Of a stretch of DNA of 64,000 nt, positions 45,920 to 59,477 are shown piece by piece. Origin of the DNA: Rhytidiadelphus loreus (Eukaryota; Streptophyta; Bryopsida; Hypnales; Hylocomiaceae); NCBI GenBank assembly GCA_947034895.1, contig OX344761.1, forward strand, positions 83,655,839 through 83,719,838, in the 5' to 3' direction. A model generated the notes under the pieces. That model saw nothing but the letters and a program-made list of their open reading frames with translations, ran no database searches and had not been told where the DNA came from. The translations under genes were made by a program, and so were the position numbers. Position 1 is the stretch's first letter. Every line of letters starts with the position of its first letter.

Positions 45920-47618
45920 TCTCCTAGGCATCTAGGGAAACATAATACCTTTCTAGCATGGGGAGGACCATTGCCAAGTTATAGAATGTTACGCTAATGT
46001 ACATGAGAAGCTTCATTTCACACCATTCCCATAAATATTTTTCAATTTTTCAATAAAATTTCCATATTGAAGTGTATGTGCAACTAAAAATATAGTTTAG
46101 AAAAAGATTGGTTGATTTTATTGGATTGTGCAAATTGATACCTACTCAATAAACATTTGAACCATTCAATTTAGAATAATGAGATGAAAGTAACAAAGAA
46201 TTTCATTTTGTAGGCAATGAAGGTAGAAAAAACATATAAAGTCATTTTTTTAACTCAATTTTGAAATTAAAAAAAAAAATTATGACATATAGTGCTAACT
46301 AGAACATTCATGCTATTCAAAATTATAAATCCTCAATTTCTTATAAATATTATTAGCTATCTAGTTTTTTCTTTCATCCAATATCACCTCTAACTCTATA
46401 ATTTCTTAAAGATGAAATACAACTATTTTTTGGGTTAAGTTTTTTTCCATGGAATCTCAACCAATTTTAAATTCTGTCTAATGCAAATGGCGAATTGCAT
46501 TTAATTTACTTTTCAAGATTTTAGCTATGAGCTTAGGGTGTAAAGTGTAAACATCTTACTATGGTGTTTTTAAGATATATTTTAATGTTGATTTATTATC
46601 AAATTCATTTTTGAGAAACTACTTCTTTTAAATTATGAAGTTTAGCTCTATAGTTGAAGGATACTTGGACTTTCGGGGTATGAAATATGAAAAAAGATAA
46701 ATAAGTTATGAGAATTCATGTTGTACTAATGTAAAATTAAAAAACAACACAAGTTTTTTAACCCCAAAAGTGCTTTGATGTTTAGAGATCCAAAACTAAT
46801 CCAAAATACTCGTCTCTAAAGCAAGCCTAAAATTTTCATTTGTATTTATTTTTCTACAAATCCAATCATAGGATCATATAATTAACTTGTTCAAATATAT
46901 CATTCCAAGATTTTAGAGTGAATATCCAACCAATTGCAAGTTCAATGTGCCTAAATTTCAAAATTTAGGCTTTTCTAGTCCTTCCAAAAGGTAAAGATTT
47001 GTCTTCGAACAATTTCAAAAGAAAACATATATGTCCCAAAACTTCCGCATTTTAGTCAAAATATCAAAAAACGGATTGAAAATATATTTAAAAAATTAAC
47101 CAATTTTTTTTTTCATATTCATCTTTAAGAAAGTATAATGTAGAAGCTAGGTGGTATATTCAATGAAAGAAAAACTAAACCAATAATAACTTTTCCAATA
47201 AAATTGAGATTTATAAATCCCAATGGTGAGAATGTTATAGTAAACAATTGGTATCATTATTTTGTTTTTATTTGAATTTTTTTTCAAAATCGAGTTCAAA
47301 AAACAGTTTTATATGATTTTTCTATGGATCTTTGTAGCCCACAAAACATAACTTCTTATAATTTTCACTTTGTTATTCAAACAATTCAAATGTTTTTGAA
47401 TAGGTATCAATCTATACAATACAATCAATTAATCTTTTTTCTAGAATAAATATATTTAGTTGCCCAATTTGACATTGAAATAAATACAAGGCTAACTAAA
47501 GATCCCTAGATTTATAGGGGTGTCCATTTTCAGGGGATAGTGAGTGAATTATAATACTTTTGATTGTAACCCATATGAATATTTTTGCTAAAATTGGTAG
47601 ATTACAATCAATATGAGA
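45920..47618. other. AT-rich intergenic, no gene seen
   Basis: Long A and T runs, stops in all frames. No paired element ends were recognised apart from an isolated TTAACCCCAAAAG motif near 46758. Confidence 0.45.
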
Positions 47619-47622
47619 TTAA

Positions 47623-48545
47623 CCCCTAAAGGACCAAACTGTGTTTTTTGGCTGTATAATTTTTTTGGGTAGGTACCTACGAGCGGAGACTTTCATATTT
47701 GAAGCTGAAATTTTAATAGAATGTGGGGGCAAGGAAGATCTTTCATATGCACCAAATTTCATGACATTTAGAAATACGAGTCAAAAGTTATAGCTTAATA
47801 TGTTACTTTTTTTCCCAACCGGGCAGTTCGAGCAGATCAGAAAAAATCACTTTTTTCAGAAACAAAAATTTGGAATTGATTTTCTAGAGTTTATATACAC
47901 AAAAAGCTTTGAATCATTCCATTTTGATTAATGAGTAAAAAGTTATGAGGATTTTTTGTTTGTGGGTAGTTTTGGATTTCCTACTCTAAAATAAACTTCG
48001 AAATCCTTTATCTTACCCAATTTTCAATATTTTTGGACAAAAATAAAATATTAGGATGTAGATACATTATTACAACATTTCGACCATTGGGATTGGAAAT
48101 TTTTAATTCCATATTTAAATTGTAAATAATTTAGTATTTTTAATCATTCTCTACTACTACCTACTTACTATTTTTTTCCTATGTGTTGTACTATTCCAAA
48201 TGATTTGAAAATTTTCAAGCATGTGTCCACATTGTCTAGGAAAACAAATCCAAAGAAGCACCACCATTTAGGTCATTTTTTCATAAAAATGTGAGCTTGT
48301 GAAGTACAGCTGCCTTGCTTTTTGCAGGGTCAAAAAAATGATTTTAGTTCATTTGAATGCTTATATCTTGCAATCCACTTGGTGGAAATGTTTGAAATTT
48401 TTACCACATGTTTTTGATACTATATAATACAAGACCCTACGGTTAGATATGTCAAAAAAAGTTTTTTTCAAAATTTTGGTACTTGTACTAGAAATGGCAG
48501 TTTTGGAGCGTTTTTGGTGAAAGTATAGTGATGGTCCTTTCAGGG
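47623..48545. mobile_element. piggyBac-like element, 923 bp, uninterrupted copy
   Basis: The left end CCCCTAAAGGACCA follows TTAA (47619-47622). The right end TGGTCCTTTCAGGG precedes TTAA (48546-48549). The terminal repeats match at 12 of 14 positions. It is the undisturbed counterpart of the copy at 681-3032, with a single GTAC (48188-48191) at the place where that copy carries the foldback insertion. Confidence 0.75.
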
Positions 48546-48779
48546 TTAACAACCATATCCAATATCCCATACATATATTCTCATTTTGTATTGTATAAGT
48601 AGTACATATAACACATCCATATTTCATATGTCAACATCCATATTTCATATGTCAACATCCATATGTATTCCATATATCATATTTGTACTAATTTTTTAAT
48701 GCTTTTTTTGGGGGGAAATCACATTTTTATTTTTTATTTTTTGTGTGTATGGTTAATTAATTGATAAGATTTGTGTATG

Positions 48780-49115
48780 TCCATCCTACTTTTCAAGGAT
48801 TAGGGGATAGTGCTACAATGTCGGGTGCTCTAAGCACCCCTGCTCTAAAAGTAACCACTAACATAGAGGTACATTTTTCTTTCTTCAGTATATCAACAAT
48901 GTACATTTCAGAAGGTGGTCACTTTTAGTGATCACTACATTTTAACTTCAATAATTCACAACTAATTTCACAAAGGTCCAAAAAATATGAAACCACTTGG
49001 GTTACATGCGAATTCCATTTACCTTCATTGGAAAATTTACTGAATTTTTTTCAAGGACTTTAGCTTCTCCCAAAAAATGCAATCAACTCCTAAAAGGTTG
49101 CTTTAAGAGCAAACT
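48780..49115 (-). mobile_element. AAGGTAGGAGG-type MITE, reverse copy
   Basis: In reverse orientation it shares with 53910-54232 and 61751-62092 the AATGTACATTTC stem motif, CATATTTTTTGGA-like and CACAACTAATTTC-like stretches. Its right edge AGCAAACTACCTTA corresponds to the usual left end. Both ends are diverged. Confidence 0.45.
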
Positions 49116-49544
49116 ACCTTATATTGTTGTTTTTCTTTTGCTGTTATTGTGGGTACACCTACAATCCCCTGCGTATAAAAGTAGGTGTATATTGTTAAAA
49201 AAAATTGCATAATTATAACACCAACCACAATAGTTTCATGTGAAAGAATTTGGTAGGGCCATAAGCATTTGACAATGTTTTCTGAACAACATGTCTTCAA
49301 AGACTTCTTTTTACTCCAGTGACTGTCTGTATCTGTCTATTAAAGCAAAAAAGAAATCAAATGTTCATATCACAAAAAAGAAGGAATTGCCTTGTGGTCC
49401 AGCCAGCTATGTGGCTGATGGGTTTTAAAAAAAAAATCAAGTTTGATGAAGGAAACATCAATTTATCATATTGATTTGATGAATAATAGAAACTATGAAG
49501 GAAAGAAATCTGGCCTATCATTGTTGTAGGATGTTCCCGTACAT

Positions 49545-49720
49545 GAAGGTCTGATTTGACACCGGAGTGCTGAAATTGAGTTTCCATGTCAGATTCTCAG
49601 GGGTCCACATCACTTCAGGCCATACACAAGTTGACACATGTCACTTATTTTCTTCAAAAAATGACTTAATTTATGTTGAATCTGACCTTTGTGTAGGGTA
49701 TGTGACTTAAAGTAAGGTGG
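49545..49720. repeat. Dispersed repeat with AAAATGACTTAATTT core
   Basis: GACACATGTCACTTATTTTC, then AAAAAATGACTTAATTTATG and a TCTGACCTTTG motif, recur at 62520-62660 and, more diverged, at 7310-7400. Function unknown. Confidence 0.6.
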
Positions 49721-49749
49721 GGTTAACCGTGAAGTGTTCTGACGTCCAA

Positions 49750-52445
49750 TTTCTAGATGCCTAAGAGATTGAAACTCAAGTTTCATTCTCATTACTGCTT
49801 GGATGAAAGTCATTTTAATTTGTGGAGACACTTTATGAAGTTGCTGTCCTATTTAATGGTTGGATTTGGTGTTATTAGAGTACATATTTTTCTGAAATTA
49901 CAAATGTGGAAGTATGCCAAGTGGTTGACCAAGCCAAAATTGCATTGACTCTAGTTCAAAACTAGATTTGCTAAAATGAGGTCATAGATTTAAAGAAAAC
50001 AAAAATTTCAAAAAATCCAACTAGTGTGAAGAGGACCTCATTTCAAATCCATTCCAACAAATTGTACTCAAAAAATGATAATATTATGCTTGTAATTGAA
50101 TTTAGAAGGAATTTTGGACCTTTCCTTTCAAAATTTATAAAAAAAATATTGGTCATAGCATTGGTGAATCTAATTGTATGGATGGAATCTAAAACTCAAA
50201 ATCTAAAACTTTTCTTTATATATGAATTCCTAAATATTTTTCCGAAAAGTAATTTATGATGATTTTTTTCAAATTGTGGATTTTGGAGAAGAATTTGGAT
50301 GTTTTAGGGTTAATTAACAATGTTCTGGAAAAACAACATCTAAATTAGGTAAATGTTAGTTGGTAGAATTGGAAAAAAAAATTGGTTGTAATTTGAAAAT
50401 ATTGGCAAAAAATTGGTGAAAATATTTGAAAATATTCTATTTAGAGTAGAAAATAGAGAAAATAATTGAACTTGAAACATGAAAACCTATATGGAAATGG
50501 AACGAAAATAGTTGGTAAGACTAAAAAAAATAGCATAAACTCTAGTAGGGTACACCCAAAATAGCATTGTGTCTAAAATCATGACTTTGTCTACATCTCC
50601 AAAACCGATATGTGTGTGTCGACGAAACGGTTTTAAATCATCTACCAAAAAAAACTTTGACTCCTTCGTAACTTTTGAGTACAATATCCAAATGTTGCGT
50701 TTAGGGGAACATTGGAACTTCCTTTCACTTGCCAACAAAAAAATATGAGAACGTGACCAATCTAATAATAGTAACTAATCATAATAGAAAAAAGTGGCAG
50801 TTTGGGGGGGATCTATTTTACATAAGAATGGGTTATTTACATGAGGTGCTACCTAAATTTGTAAATAGATATAATGCACTAGTAGAAAGGTGGTCTTTGA
50901 GCACTAAGCTAATGCCCAAATGGGCTTTGCGCATTATAGTCATACACTAATCCTTGGTGTTCAAAGACCACCCTTGTTCTATACAAGTGATGGAACATTC
51001 AAACTAATCTTTTAGAAAAGTGCATACTTTGACATAAGACCATGAAAAGATAGAGTACCTTGATTTTTTGCGTGAGTGGTTGGATTTGGTAGATAAAGAT
51101 AGGTGAGATATTGAAGTCATTTGAATCGTTATATAAATTTTGAGGTTTTAAAATACATTAACATATTCAACTAAGATTCAGTGTGACAAATAGGATACAC
51201 AATAAGTATTAGGTGATATGCAAATAAACTTTGGACTTCAAAATATATGTAAGGGCTCAAACCACTTCAATGTCTCAAAATTGTAAGCTAGTGATTTTAT
51301 TAAACCTTTGATTTTGGTAGGGTTTCATAAAAACTATTCGATGTTTTAGCAACATTTTCAATTTGAAACTTAATATCCAAGTACTTTCATTTACATCTCC
51401 ACCAAGAGTGATTACATAGTCTTTATTATGGGAATATAAACCAACTCTTAAAGTCACATTTCACATTTCATACTTCTTACAAACAATGTGTCACTTCAAA
51501 TTGTCAAGCAATGGATTCAAGGAGTGGTTCCATACCACTAGTTTGTGGAGCATTAATCTCCTTCACGGTTTTTGAATTTTAATTATTTTATTCAATCATG
51601 AAGCATCATCACTCTATACTAATACTTCTTACTCCTCATCTGTCTATATGCATGTATTATATGACAATATACAAAAATAGAGCTATTTAAATTACCAATC
51701 TTAATAATACACGATTATAGAGTTTCTTATAGTGAGATATTATATGGAAATTAAAAAAATCATAACCTATGAAATTCCAACTTCTTGACCTTTCTATTCC
51801 TTTCATTTGCATTCACTAATGCCTTATCGACTTCTATCTCAATCCTTGGAGGCAAATTCACTCTCCATTTGGAACATCATCAAACACATTAGTGCAACAA
51901 CTTTCAAACTTCAACATTACCTTTCAATTTGAAGTACCTACATATTGGTCCAATTTTTTTCTACCACATTGGGGATTCCGAAATACTAAACCTAAACACT
52001 CTTTGTAATTAGCAATCATGTAAAATCTTTCCTAATTTTATGGCAAAATATATACTTTTTCAAATAATTTGGAGTGAACCAAACTAATTTTAATGGATTG
52101 TTTGAAGAATTGTAGTTACAAATTTGAAATGAATTTTTTGAATAAACAAACACTTTTTGAAGCACATCAAGGATTTACAAATGTATCTTTAGAGAGCTAT
52201 AATAACTAACATTAGTTGTTTTTAAAATAAAAAGGAAGGAGAATTGTGGTTAGGAATTTACAATAAAAACAAAATTTTAACTATAAAAAATAGAAATTTA
52301 ACTGATTTAGTAATTAATGAAATTAAAGTATGCAAACTAATTTTCTAATAAAAGCGTAGCACATGTTGAATTTTGAAGCCTAAGACTTTGATAATTATGA
52401 TCTTTCAACATGTTTGGAATCAACAATTGAATATCTGAAAGTAGG

Positions 52446-52447
<2 letters not shown>
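49750..52447. other. AT-rich intergenic, no gene seen
   Basis: The segment at 50640-50750 is an inverted, diverged copy of the AAGGTAGGTACC repeat unit (TTGCCAACAAAAAA; CTACCAAAAAAAACTTTGA). Otherwise nothing recognisable on either strand. Confidence 0.45.

Positions 52448-52525
<78 letters not shown>
52448..52525. repeat. (TA)n microsatellite, 78 nt
   Basis: An uninterrupted TA dinucleotide run of about 39 units. The open frame through it on the minus strand (alternating Ile-Tyr) is an artefact. Confidence 0.97.
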
Positions 52526-52528
<3 letters not shown>

Positions 52529-53909
52529 TTGTTAATTAAAAAAAATCTTGTTAAATAATTTGCAAGTCATTATTTATGTCATCATCCAACAACATTGACA
52601 AATACTAAGCAACAATCTTTTTCTAATAACCATTTACTAGTACATAGCCCAAGTATATACTAAAGTTTCCATTTCATTAAATTTAGCTTTGGAATCACTC
52701 TAACTCTAAAACCTAGGATAAATCCCAAAGTGACTTGTGAATGGTTTATGTTGAAGAATAAATGATTTTTGAATCATTTTTTTATATGAAGATTTTGTAG
52801 TAGTATATCCACATCATTGATTAAATTCAAGTTATGTTAGTTGATTTCTACTTAAGTACAAGGTTTCCTTTCAAACAACCAAATATCTATATTGTGCATT
52901 TGAGCATTTTTGACATTTTCTTTTACAAACTTGATTTTATCTTCCAAATGATTTCTTGCTTTGATTTAAGCAATACTAACAAGAAAAGCTTCTCAAGTTT
53001 TTAATGATAGAATGCCATTAACATTACATAAGATTTCAAGGCAAGGGAAGGCCATTTTAGGCTTGTTCCCTGCCCTAGGAACAATCAAAATATAAAATTA
53101 TAACTTAAAAAAAGTAAATTAAATAATACTATCTAACATGGCACAGTCATGGCCACATCAGACTGCTATTGTGGCAAAATTCTCAACATTCCCCGTTGTT
53201 TGAGAACTCACAATCTTGTTTTGGTCTCAAATATCTTCTAATGCATTAGGTGAGATTTTAGGGGTCGGGAGACTGCGAATTCATGGGGAGTTTGTAATTT
53301 GACGTGGCCAAGAGGCAATCACATCAAATATTAATATTTTAATATTTTTTTCAAAAAAAAAAAATTTTGAAATTATTATTTTCGATTATTTTTAATTTTT
53401 TAAATATTTTTTAATTTTGACTGTACTTTGCTATTCACAGCAAGGGAACAACCTTGAAACAAGCTTCCATACCCCTCAAATTTCCTCTAATGCATATAGA
53501 ATGGTTTGCACTATGGCATTCTACATGAGAATCTACACCTTTTGTAAAAGTTTCAATAAATTTGATTTTAAATTATTTTCACTTTTTCTTCAAAAATTCA
53601 AGGGCATTTCAATTCTCTACAAAATAATTTGAAAGTTTTATGACTTATAGAAGACGTGCGATTTTCTCATTCAATTTTTATTTTGGAAGGAGAGTTCATT
53701 CATATGTAGTGAAAAAAACATAACATACAAAGTATAGGAGTTTGGGTGTTTGAGCATATAGCACTAATCATAGGATCCCTATACTTTATAGGATTAGGGT
53801 TAGGCATTTTGAACATACGCTGATCAAATCATATTAGATAGGTATTATACCATTCTTTGCAATGAACTTTCTAAATTTCTATTGCGCTTCCCCCCATTTC
53901 CCAAAATGT
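52526..53909. other. AT-rich intergenic, no gene seen
   Basis: No paired ends, RNA gene or coding region were recognised. Confidence 0.45.
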
Positions 53910-54232
53910 AAGGTAGGAGGTCCATAAAGCATCCATTTAAGAGTTGAAAATTAAATTGTGGAAGTTAAACTAATTATAATTTTCAATATAATTTTCTTGA
54001 GAGACAAATGGAATTGGCATAAGTCTAACCCCAAGTGGTTTCGTATTTTTGAAGCTTTGTGGAATTAGTTATGAATTTTTGAAGTTGGAACGCAGTGATC
54101 ACTAAAAAACCTCCTCCTCATGAAATGCACACTATTTGCACATTGTTGATACAATGAAAAAGCAACATGTACAAATCATGTACATTCATGAGGTGGACGC
54201 TTTAGAGCCCCACAGAGAGCTTTTTGGTAAAC
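53910..54232 (+). mobile_element. AAGGTAGGAGG-type MITE, copy with conserved stem-loop
   Basis: It begins AAGGTAGGAGGTCCATAAAG; the right end is eroded (near GCTTTTTGGTAAACC). An internal stem pairs CCTCATGAAATGCACA (54115 on) with TGTACATTCATGAGG (to 54193). Its bases differ from the stem in the 61751 copy, yet pairing is kept. Confidence 0.6.
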
Positions 54233-54813
54233 CAATTAGGGTTCCCAACACATTTCATGGCACAGGCCAAAGCCTGCATCCAATTATTTGCCTAAACAGC
54301 AGCCAAGTGGGTCCAAGTTTGTTTTGTTTTTTCCTTTGCCCAGTAAAATAATAGCTTGGGGGTTGCTGGGACTCAGGTTGGGCATACACGTCAGCTTTCT
54401 ATTTCATTGAACTTGGCCAAAATGTCCCAAGTCTGCCCCTTCTGGGAATTCAGAGTTTGCAAATTGAAATTCATGTACAGTGAAAACACCCTAAACCATC
54501 AAATTAAGCATTTCAGTATAGTTGGAGGCACCTTTTCTAGAAGAAAAAACAAAGCATTTTGGTGATATTAGCAATTAGAAATCATGAATTTAATAATTAA
54601 AAAAATCAATTTTTTGGATAAGACATGTAATTACTATAAAATTTCAAAGTGGAACTCCCTATTGTAGGCCATTGAAGCTATCACATAGCTTGGTCCTAAT
54701 TAATAACAAGAAATTTTGAGAATCAACAATCAACCAATTGTCGGTAAAGTATGGGATCAATAGATTAAATGCACATTGGAGGACATGGGTGGTTTTGGGT
54801 GATTTCACCTTAA

Positions 54814-55716
54814 CCCCTTAAGGACCAAAGTCCCCTCGGGGGACACTTGGGATTTTGGGCAAGCTTGTTGGATCTGGATTTCTAACCTGATTTCTGGAAA
54901 CTTTTTGTATGTGTGTAGTTTCTCATGAGCTTTGCATACATATAAATTTCATCAAAATCCGACTTATATTGTAGAAGTTATGATGTTTTTTTTGCCAAAA
55001 GTAGCTCGTTGGGCAGTTGGGGCAATGCAATCAGTCTTTGACTCTGAAGGGGCAGTATAGGTGGGCAAGACAGCAAGCGCAAGGGAGGTGGACATCTGGT
55101 GTCCCTTTCTACAAGGGCTGCCCACTCTGTGAACTTCTTTGCAAGCAGCTGCGAACTTCAAAAGCTCATAGAAATCTCAGATTTTTCACTTTTTTCAGAA
55201 TTTTTTTTCCTACTTGTCAAGTATAAGTATGTCTTTCTATCCACCATTTGGATTTTCAATATCTCTAAGTATGTTGTGGGAAAAATGATTCAAAGATGAC
55301 CGAGTGCATCATCAATTTTTTGGGACATAGTGACATTACAAGATTTTTTTCAAGGTCGTAGGTGTGTTTGATTGACCTGGAAATTGGTATGCATATGCCT
55401 AACTTGATTACCTATAAGAATTTTTTTTAACTTGATGGTGTGTAGCACAAAAAATTTGAACACAAAGCAGTCAAAGGGATCTGAATTTTTGGGGCACAAC
55501 GGAAAAAAAAACTAACTTTGACTTTGAATGTAAATATCTATCAATCCGTAAGGTGAAACCTCACAAAATTTTTACCACACCCTCTCATGCAAGTTAAATT
55601 CAAGATCCTACGGTTACATTTTCCAAAAAACTATTTTCAAGACTTTGTAAGTGATCGCAGCAAAAATGGCATTTTTCAGTGGTTTTGGAGCCAGAAAATG
55701 CCTCATCCTTTAGGGG
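54814..55716. mobile_element. piggyBac-like element, 903 bp, with GC-rich insert
   Basis: The left end CCCCTTAAGGACCA follows TTAA (54810-54813). The right end ATCCTTTAGGGG is followed by TAAA, a one-base TTAA variant. Relative to sibling copies, about 140 bp of GC-richer sequence (about 55015-55155) interrupts the conserved GGGCAGTT...GAAC region. The short open frames over that insert are not recognisable. Confidence 0.65.
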
Positions 55717-57523
55717 TAAAATGAATTTGTGCATATATTTATATAAACTAATGTCATTCATTTTAACCTTCCATTTCTAAAGGATAGGGTTGTGTTTTGG
55801 GTAGCTATTGTCAAAAATTGCCTTTTTCTAGTCCATTGAGTGAAAATGAAATAAAATAATATTTTAAAGATAATTGATTGAATTTGAAAGCTTAAAGATC
55901 CTTTTAGGGTTATGAATTTTTAATTTTGGATTTGGATTTGGATATTGTCGCATTTGATTATATTATCATATTTAATTCTTTAGAGAATTGACATTCACCA
56001 AATAGATGATGAAAGTTTTCAAGAGCTTACTATTTGAGCAACACAAATCAAACTAAAGTACATCTATAGAGGTATATTGAAGAAGCAATTTTTGTCTATT
56101 CTTCATGAATATGATTAGCTTCATGACTACTGTATATGGTTCTAAGTTCATGTAGAGTCAACTGAGAAGAAAAGAAAAATTGCAAAATTGAAGATTTTAG
56201 GACTACATTTTTTCAAACCATGATTAATTTAAACTTAAATGCTCCAAATCTACACTCTTCCTAGCCCTCCTAGGGATTACATAGAACTTCATAACATGGT
56301 ATATTAATAGTATATATGAATACAAAGTTGTATATTTTCTAAATAATAGATAACATGTACGATTTCTTATAGTGTATATACATAGAATACTTTAAAGACC
56401 TTTGAGGATTAATATCTCAATAACCAAAGCTTCATTGCTACTAGTATCAATTTAAGGTCAAACTACCACATTCAATGGTATTAAGAAAATAATTCTTATA
56501 TTGCTATTTTTTTTATGGCTTGGGGAATTTTATAATTGGTTTATAATGAAATTTAATATCCATGATGATGGATGACTTTAGAATTCAATTCAATTGTACT
56601 TTAACATGATTGATTTGAGTTTTTGTAAATTTCATGCTTTAATTGGAGGTCCTACCACAAATTGAATTTGAATGATGTTTTTTTGACGTGACATACAATG
56701 AATTTGATTGTGAAATGGATTGGTTAGAGTTTTATATAAGTTCCATGCTTTGATTGTGAAATGGAATAATGATTAAAAGACCATCATAGTGCATTATTTA
56801 TTTTCTTATTCAAACACAAATGAATGGAAATTCATTGTTAAAGAAGAATACAACATCACCTTAAAAATTAATCATTCTCTTATCAAGTTGAATTTTGATA
56901 CTTCAACACATATATCTTAAAGTTAGTATCATCACTATGGCATGATATGTATATAGGATGTAAAACTTTTCATGTTAACTCAATCTATTACTATTTTGTA
57001 AGAGATTTCCACCTAAAGTTCTAAAAAAGAAAAAGAAAAGCTCATTTCTCCCTTTTATTTTGTGAGATTGAAGGGCAACTAGAGTAGGAAAAGAAAAAAT
57101 TACTATGAGTTCCCATTGATTTAGCATTCATAATCAGTGAGTCCCTACATAGCAATTAGGGCTTTTTGCACCAAACAAAGATAATTTGGCTAAAAAATGC
57201 CAAAAAAATGCCAAAAATCTTGGATGAAATCGCCAAATTGTGGATGAAAATCAAATTATAGACATGTGATATGTGCTAATGTGATATTTTCTATCCAATA
57301 TGTGGATGAATGTTGAAATTTGGAGCACCACTAGAATATTTTATTTTGCCACTTTGCCACTTTATAAAAAAATGAAAACAACATCTTGATAGCAATCTAT
57401 ACAATTTTGTTGACTTTCATTGTTCACTAACCCATCCTGACAATAATTTACAACCAGACAACTAATGTCTTCATTCATATTAAACTAAATTCCCTCCCAT
57501 GTTTCCAAGAAAGGATTATCCCT
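55717..57523. other. AT-rich intergenic, no gene seen
   Basis: A small candidate at 55765-55915 has a TTAACCTTCCATTTCTAAAGG start and an AAGATCCTTTTAGGGTTA end and may be a decayed TTAA-type element. Nothing else is recognised. Confidence 0.4.
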
Positions 57524-58838
57524 AAGGTAGAACCACCCATCAACAACCACAACCCATCAACAATAAATAGACACTAGAAGAAAAACACGTCCGGCACAAC
57601 CAACTACTATGCAACTAGTGCCCTATGCAACTGTCATGCAACTAGTTTCCTCTCTATTTGCACCAAATCTAATGTAGTTGTTTTGTGTCATTGTTTTACA
57701 ACATTCATTCATTGTTTTAGTTGCAAAAAAAGACTAAGAAACAACTAGTGTCCTATGCAACTATTATGCAACTGTAAAATGACCATAGTTGTTTCCTAGT
57801 TGTACACTAGTTGTTTACTAGTTGCTTTCAAAGTTCATTCCCATTCGTGTTATATCAATTGACCCATATCAATTGTAAAGAGTACCATTAGATTGAACAT
57901 ATAAGACTTGTAAGTTGTTATAGTTTTATGTAATGAATTCTTTTGATAGAATTCTAAGATTTCTATAATTTGTGGGTTTCTACAATTTGTAGATTTTGTA
58001 TATAAGAATTTAAAAAATAATTAAAATTCAAGAAATTTTATAATCTAGGAAATTGAATTTTGAAATCTAGGAAGAAGGTAGATCTGAAATTTTGAAATCT
58101 AGGAAGAGGGTAGATTTGAAATTTTGAAATCTAGAAAAAAGTAGATTTGAAACTCAAAAATCTAAGAAAAAGGTAGTTCTGAAATTCTAAAATCTAGAAA
58201 GGAGGTAGATCTGAAAATTTGAAATCTACAAATCATTGAGATTTATATTTTAAAATTTACAAATCTACAAGTTGCAAGCAAGTTGCAAACAAGTTGCACA
58301 CAAGGATGAAGTTCTTTGTATGGTGTCAAATGACAAAAAACCTTGCAACTAGACTGCAACTAATGCGACTTGTCCACTGCAACTACGGACTCTACATTGT
58401 CACCTAGTTGCAAACGTCCTATGCAACTACAAAATGAGTTGCATACTGTAGTTGCAAAACCCCTCATTTTCTTCTAGTGAGAGTGTCTGAAATTTAGGAG
58501 AGTCTGGGACTAATTTCTAAATATGAGTTTTTGATTTCCAACCATCAATTCTTCCATTCCTTTCATGACACATGTGCTTGGTTTGGAGAGCCAAAGTGAA
58601 CAAGAAGTAGTCTATGAAATGAGCAATTTTGGAATAGTCTACACTTTGAACATGTGTCTTGACCAACTTTTACCTTCCAAAATTCCTAGTAATTTCAGTT
58701 CAAATGATAAAATTACCAAATTTTGGCAATCTCCCTCGTTTCTATTTGTGCACTTGTGGAAATATTTCCTTCGCCTTCTTGTACTCCATATCATGTTCCC
58801 AATTCCTTATTTGGTTAGTTATAGGTGGTTTGCCTGTA
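57524..58838. mobile_element. TAGAACCACC-type MITE, split by a CACTA insertion
   Basis: The left end AAGGTAGAACCACCCATCAA lies before the CACTA element. The remainder (58483-58838) resumes the family sequence, including CAACCATCAATTCTTCCATT, and ends TTATAGGTGGTTTGCC. Without the insert it would be about 0.4 kb, as in sibling copies. Confidence 0.6.
57572..58479. mobile_element. Non-autonomous CACTA (En/Spm) element, 908 bp
   Basis: The ends CACTAGAAGAAAA and TTTTCTTCTAGTG are exact complements. The 3-bp target duplication AGA flanks both sides (57569-57571, 58480-58482). Subterminal regions on both sides carry many copies of TGCAACTAG/AGTTGCA in both orientations, as is typical of transposase-binding repeats in CACTA elements. 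Near 58045-58250 is a five-unit tandem array built on GAAATCTAGGAAGA..GTAGAT. No transposase ORF. Confidence 0.92.
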
Positions 58839-58982
58839 TATGCAAGGGGGAATGGTTTAGTCTAGTTAACATATAAGAATTTTTCCATTTTTTTATAATA
58901 AAAAATGACACTTGTCAATTTTTGATTGTTTGAAATCCCCAAATAGTAACAGGGAACCTACAATCAAAATTCAATTCATACT

Positions 58983-59295
58983 AAGGTAGGAGGTCCAAAA
59001 AGTGATAATCTAAGCGCTGAAACTGAATTTCGGGGAGGTAAAATTTCTTGAAATATTTTTCAGTAAAATTTCCTTAAAAGACAAGAGGAAATGGCATCAA
59101 ATCGAAGTTGTTTCATATTTTTTGGAGCTTTATGGAATTACTTATGAAATTTTGAAGTCGAAATGCCATAGGGCTCAGAGACCACCTCCTAGAATGTACA
59201 CGGTTTGTACATTTTGGATCATTGAAGAAAACAAAATGTACCTCTGTATCATGTTCAGTTCAAAATGCCCGATCGGAGTTCGAGCCTCCTACCTT
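58983..59295 (+). mobile_element. AAGGTAGGAGG-type MITE, 313 bp
   Basis: The left end AAGGTAGGAGGTCC and the right end GAGCCTCCTACCTT are inverted repeats. The interior matches 53910-54232 and 61751-62092 (GACAAGAGGAAATGGCAT; TTTTTGGAGCTTTATGGAAT). The stem-loop region (GAATGTACACGG...) is diverged in this copy. Confidence 0.7.
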
Positions 59296-59477
59296 ATTGC
59301 TTGCAATTGTAAGAACCTGCTATGTGGGTACAATACCTGCTAATGATTGGTATGGAAACATCAATGGGCCAAGAAAACAGCGGACTAGTATGCCTTGACG
59401 TAGATGAGAAATCAGAATACAATTGATGGTTCATTCAAATGTTCAAACTTCATTTCAAAGACATTGGAGAGCATGCT

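Noticed and set aside
52337..52528. Open frame of alternating Ile-Tyr
   Set aside because: It is a direct translation of the TA microsatellite.
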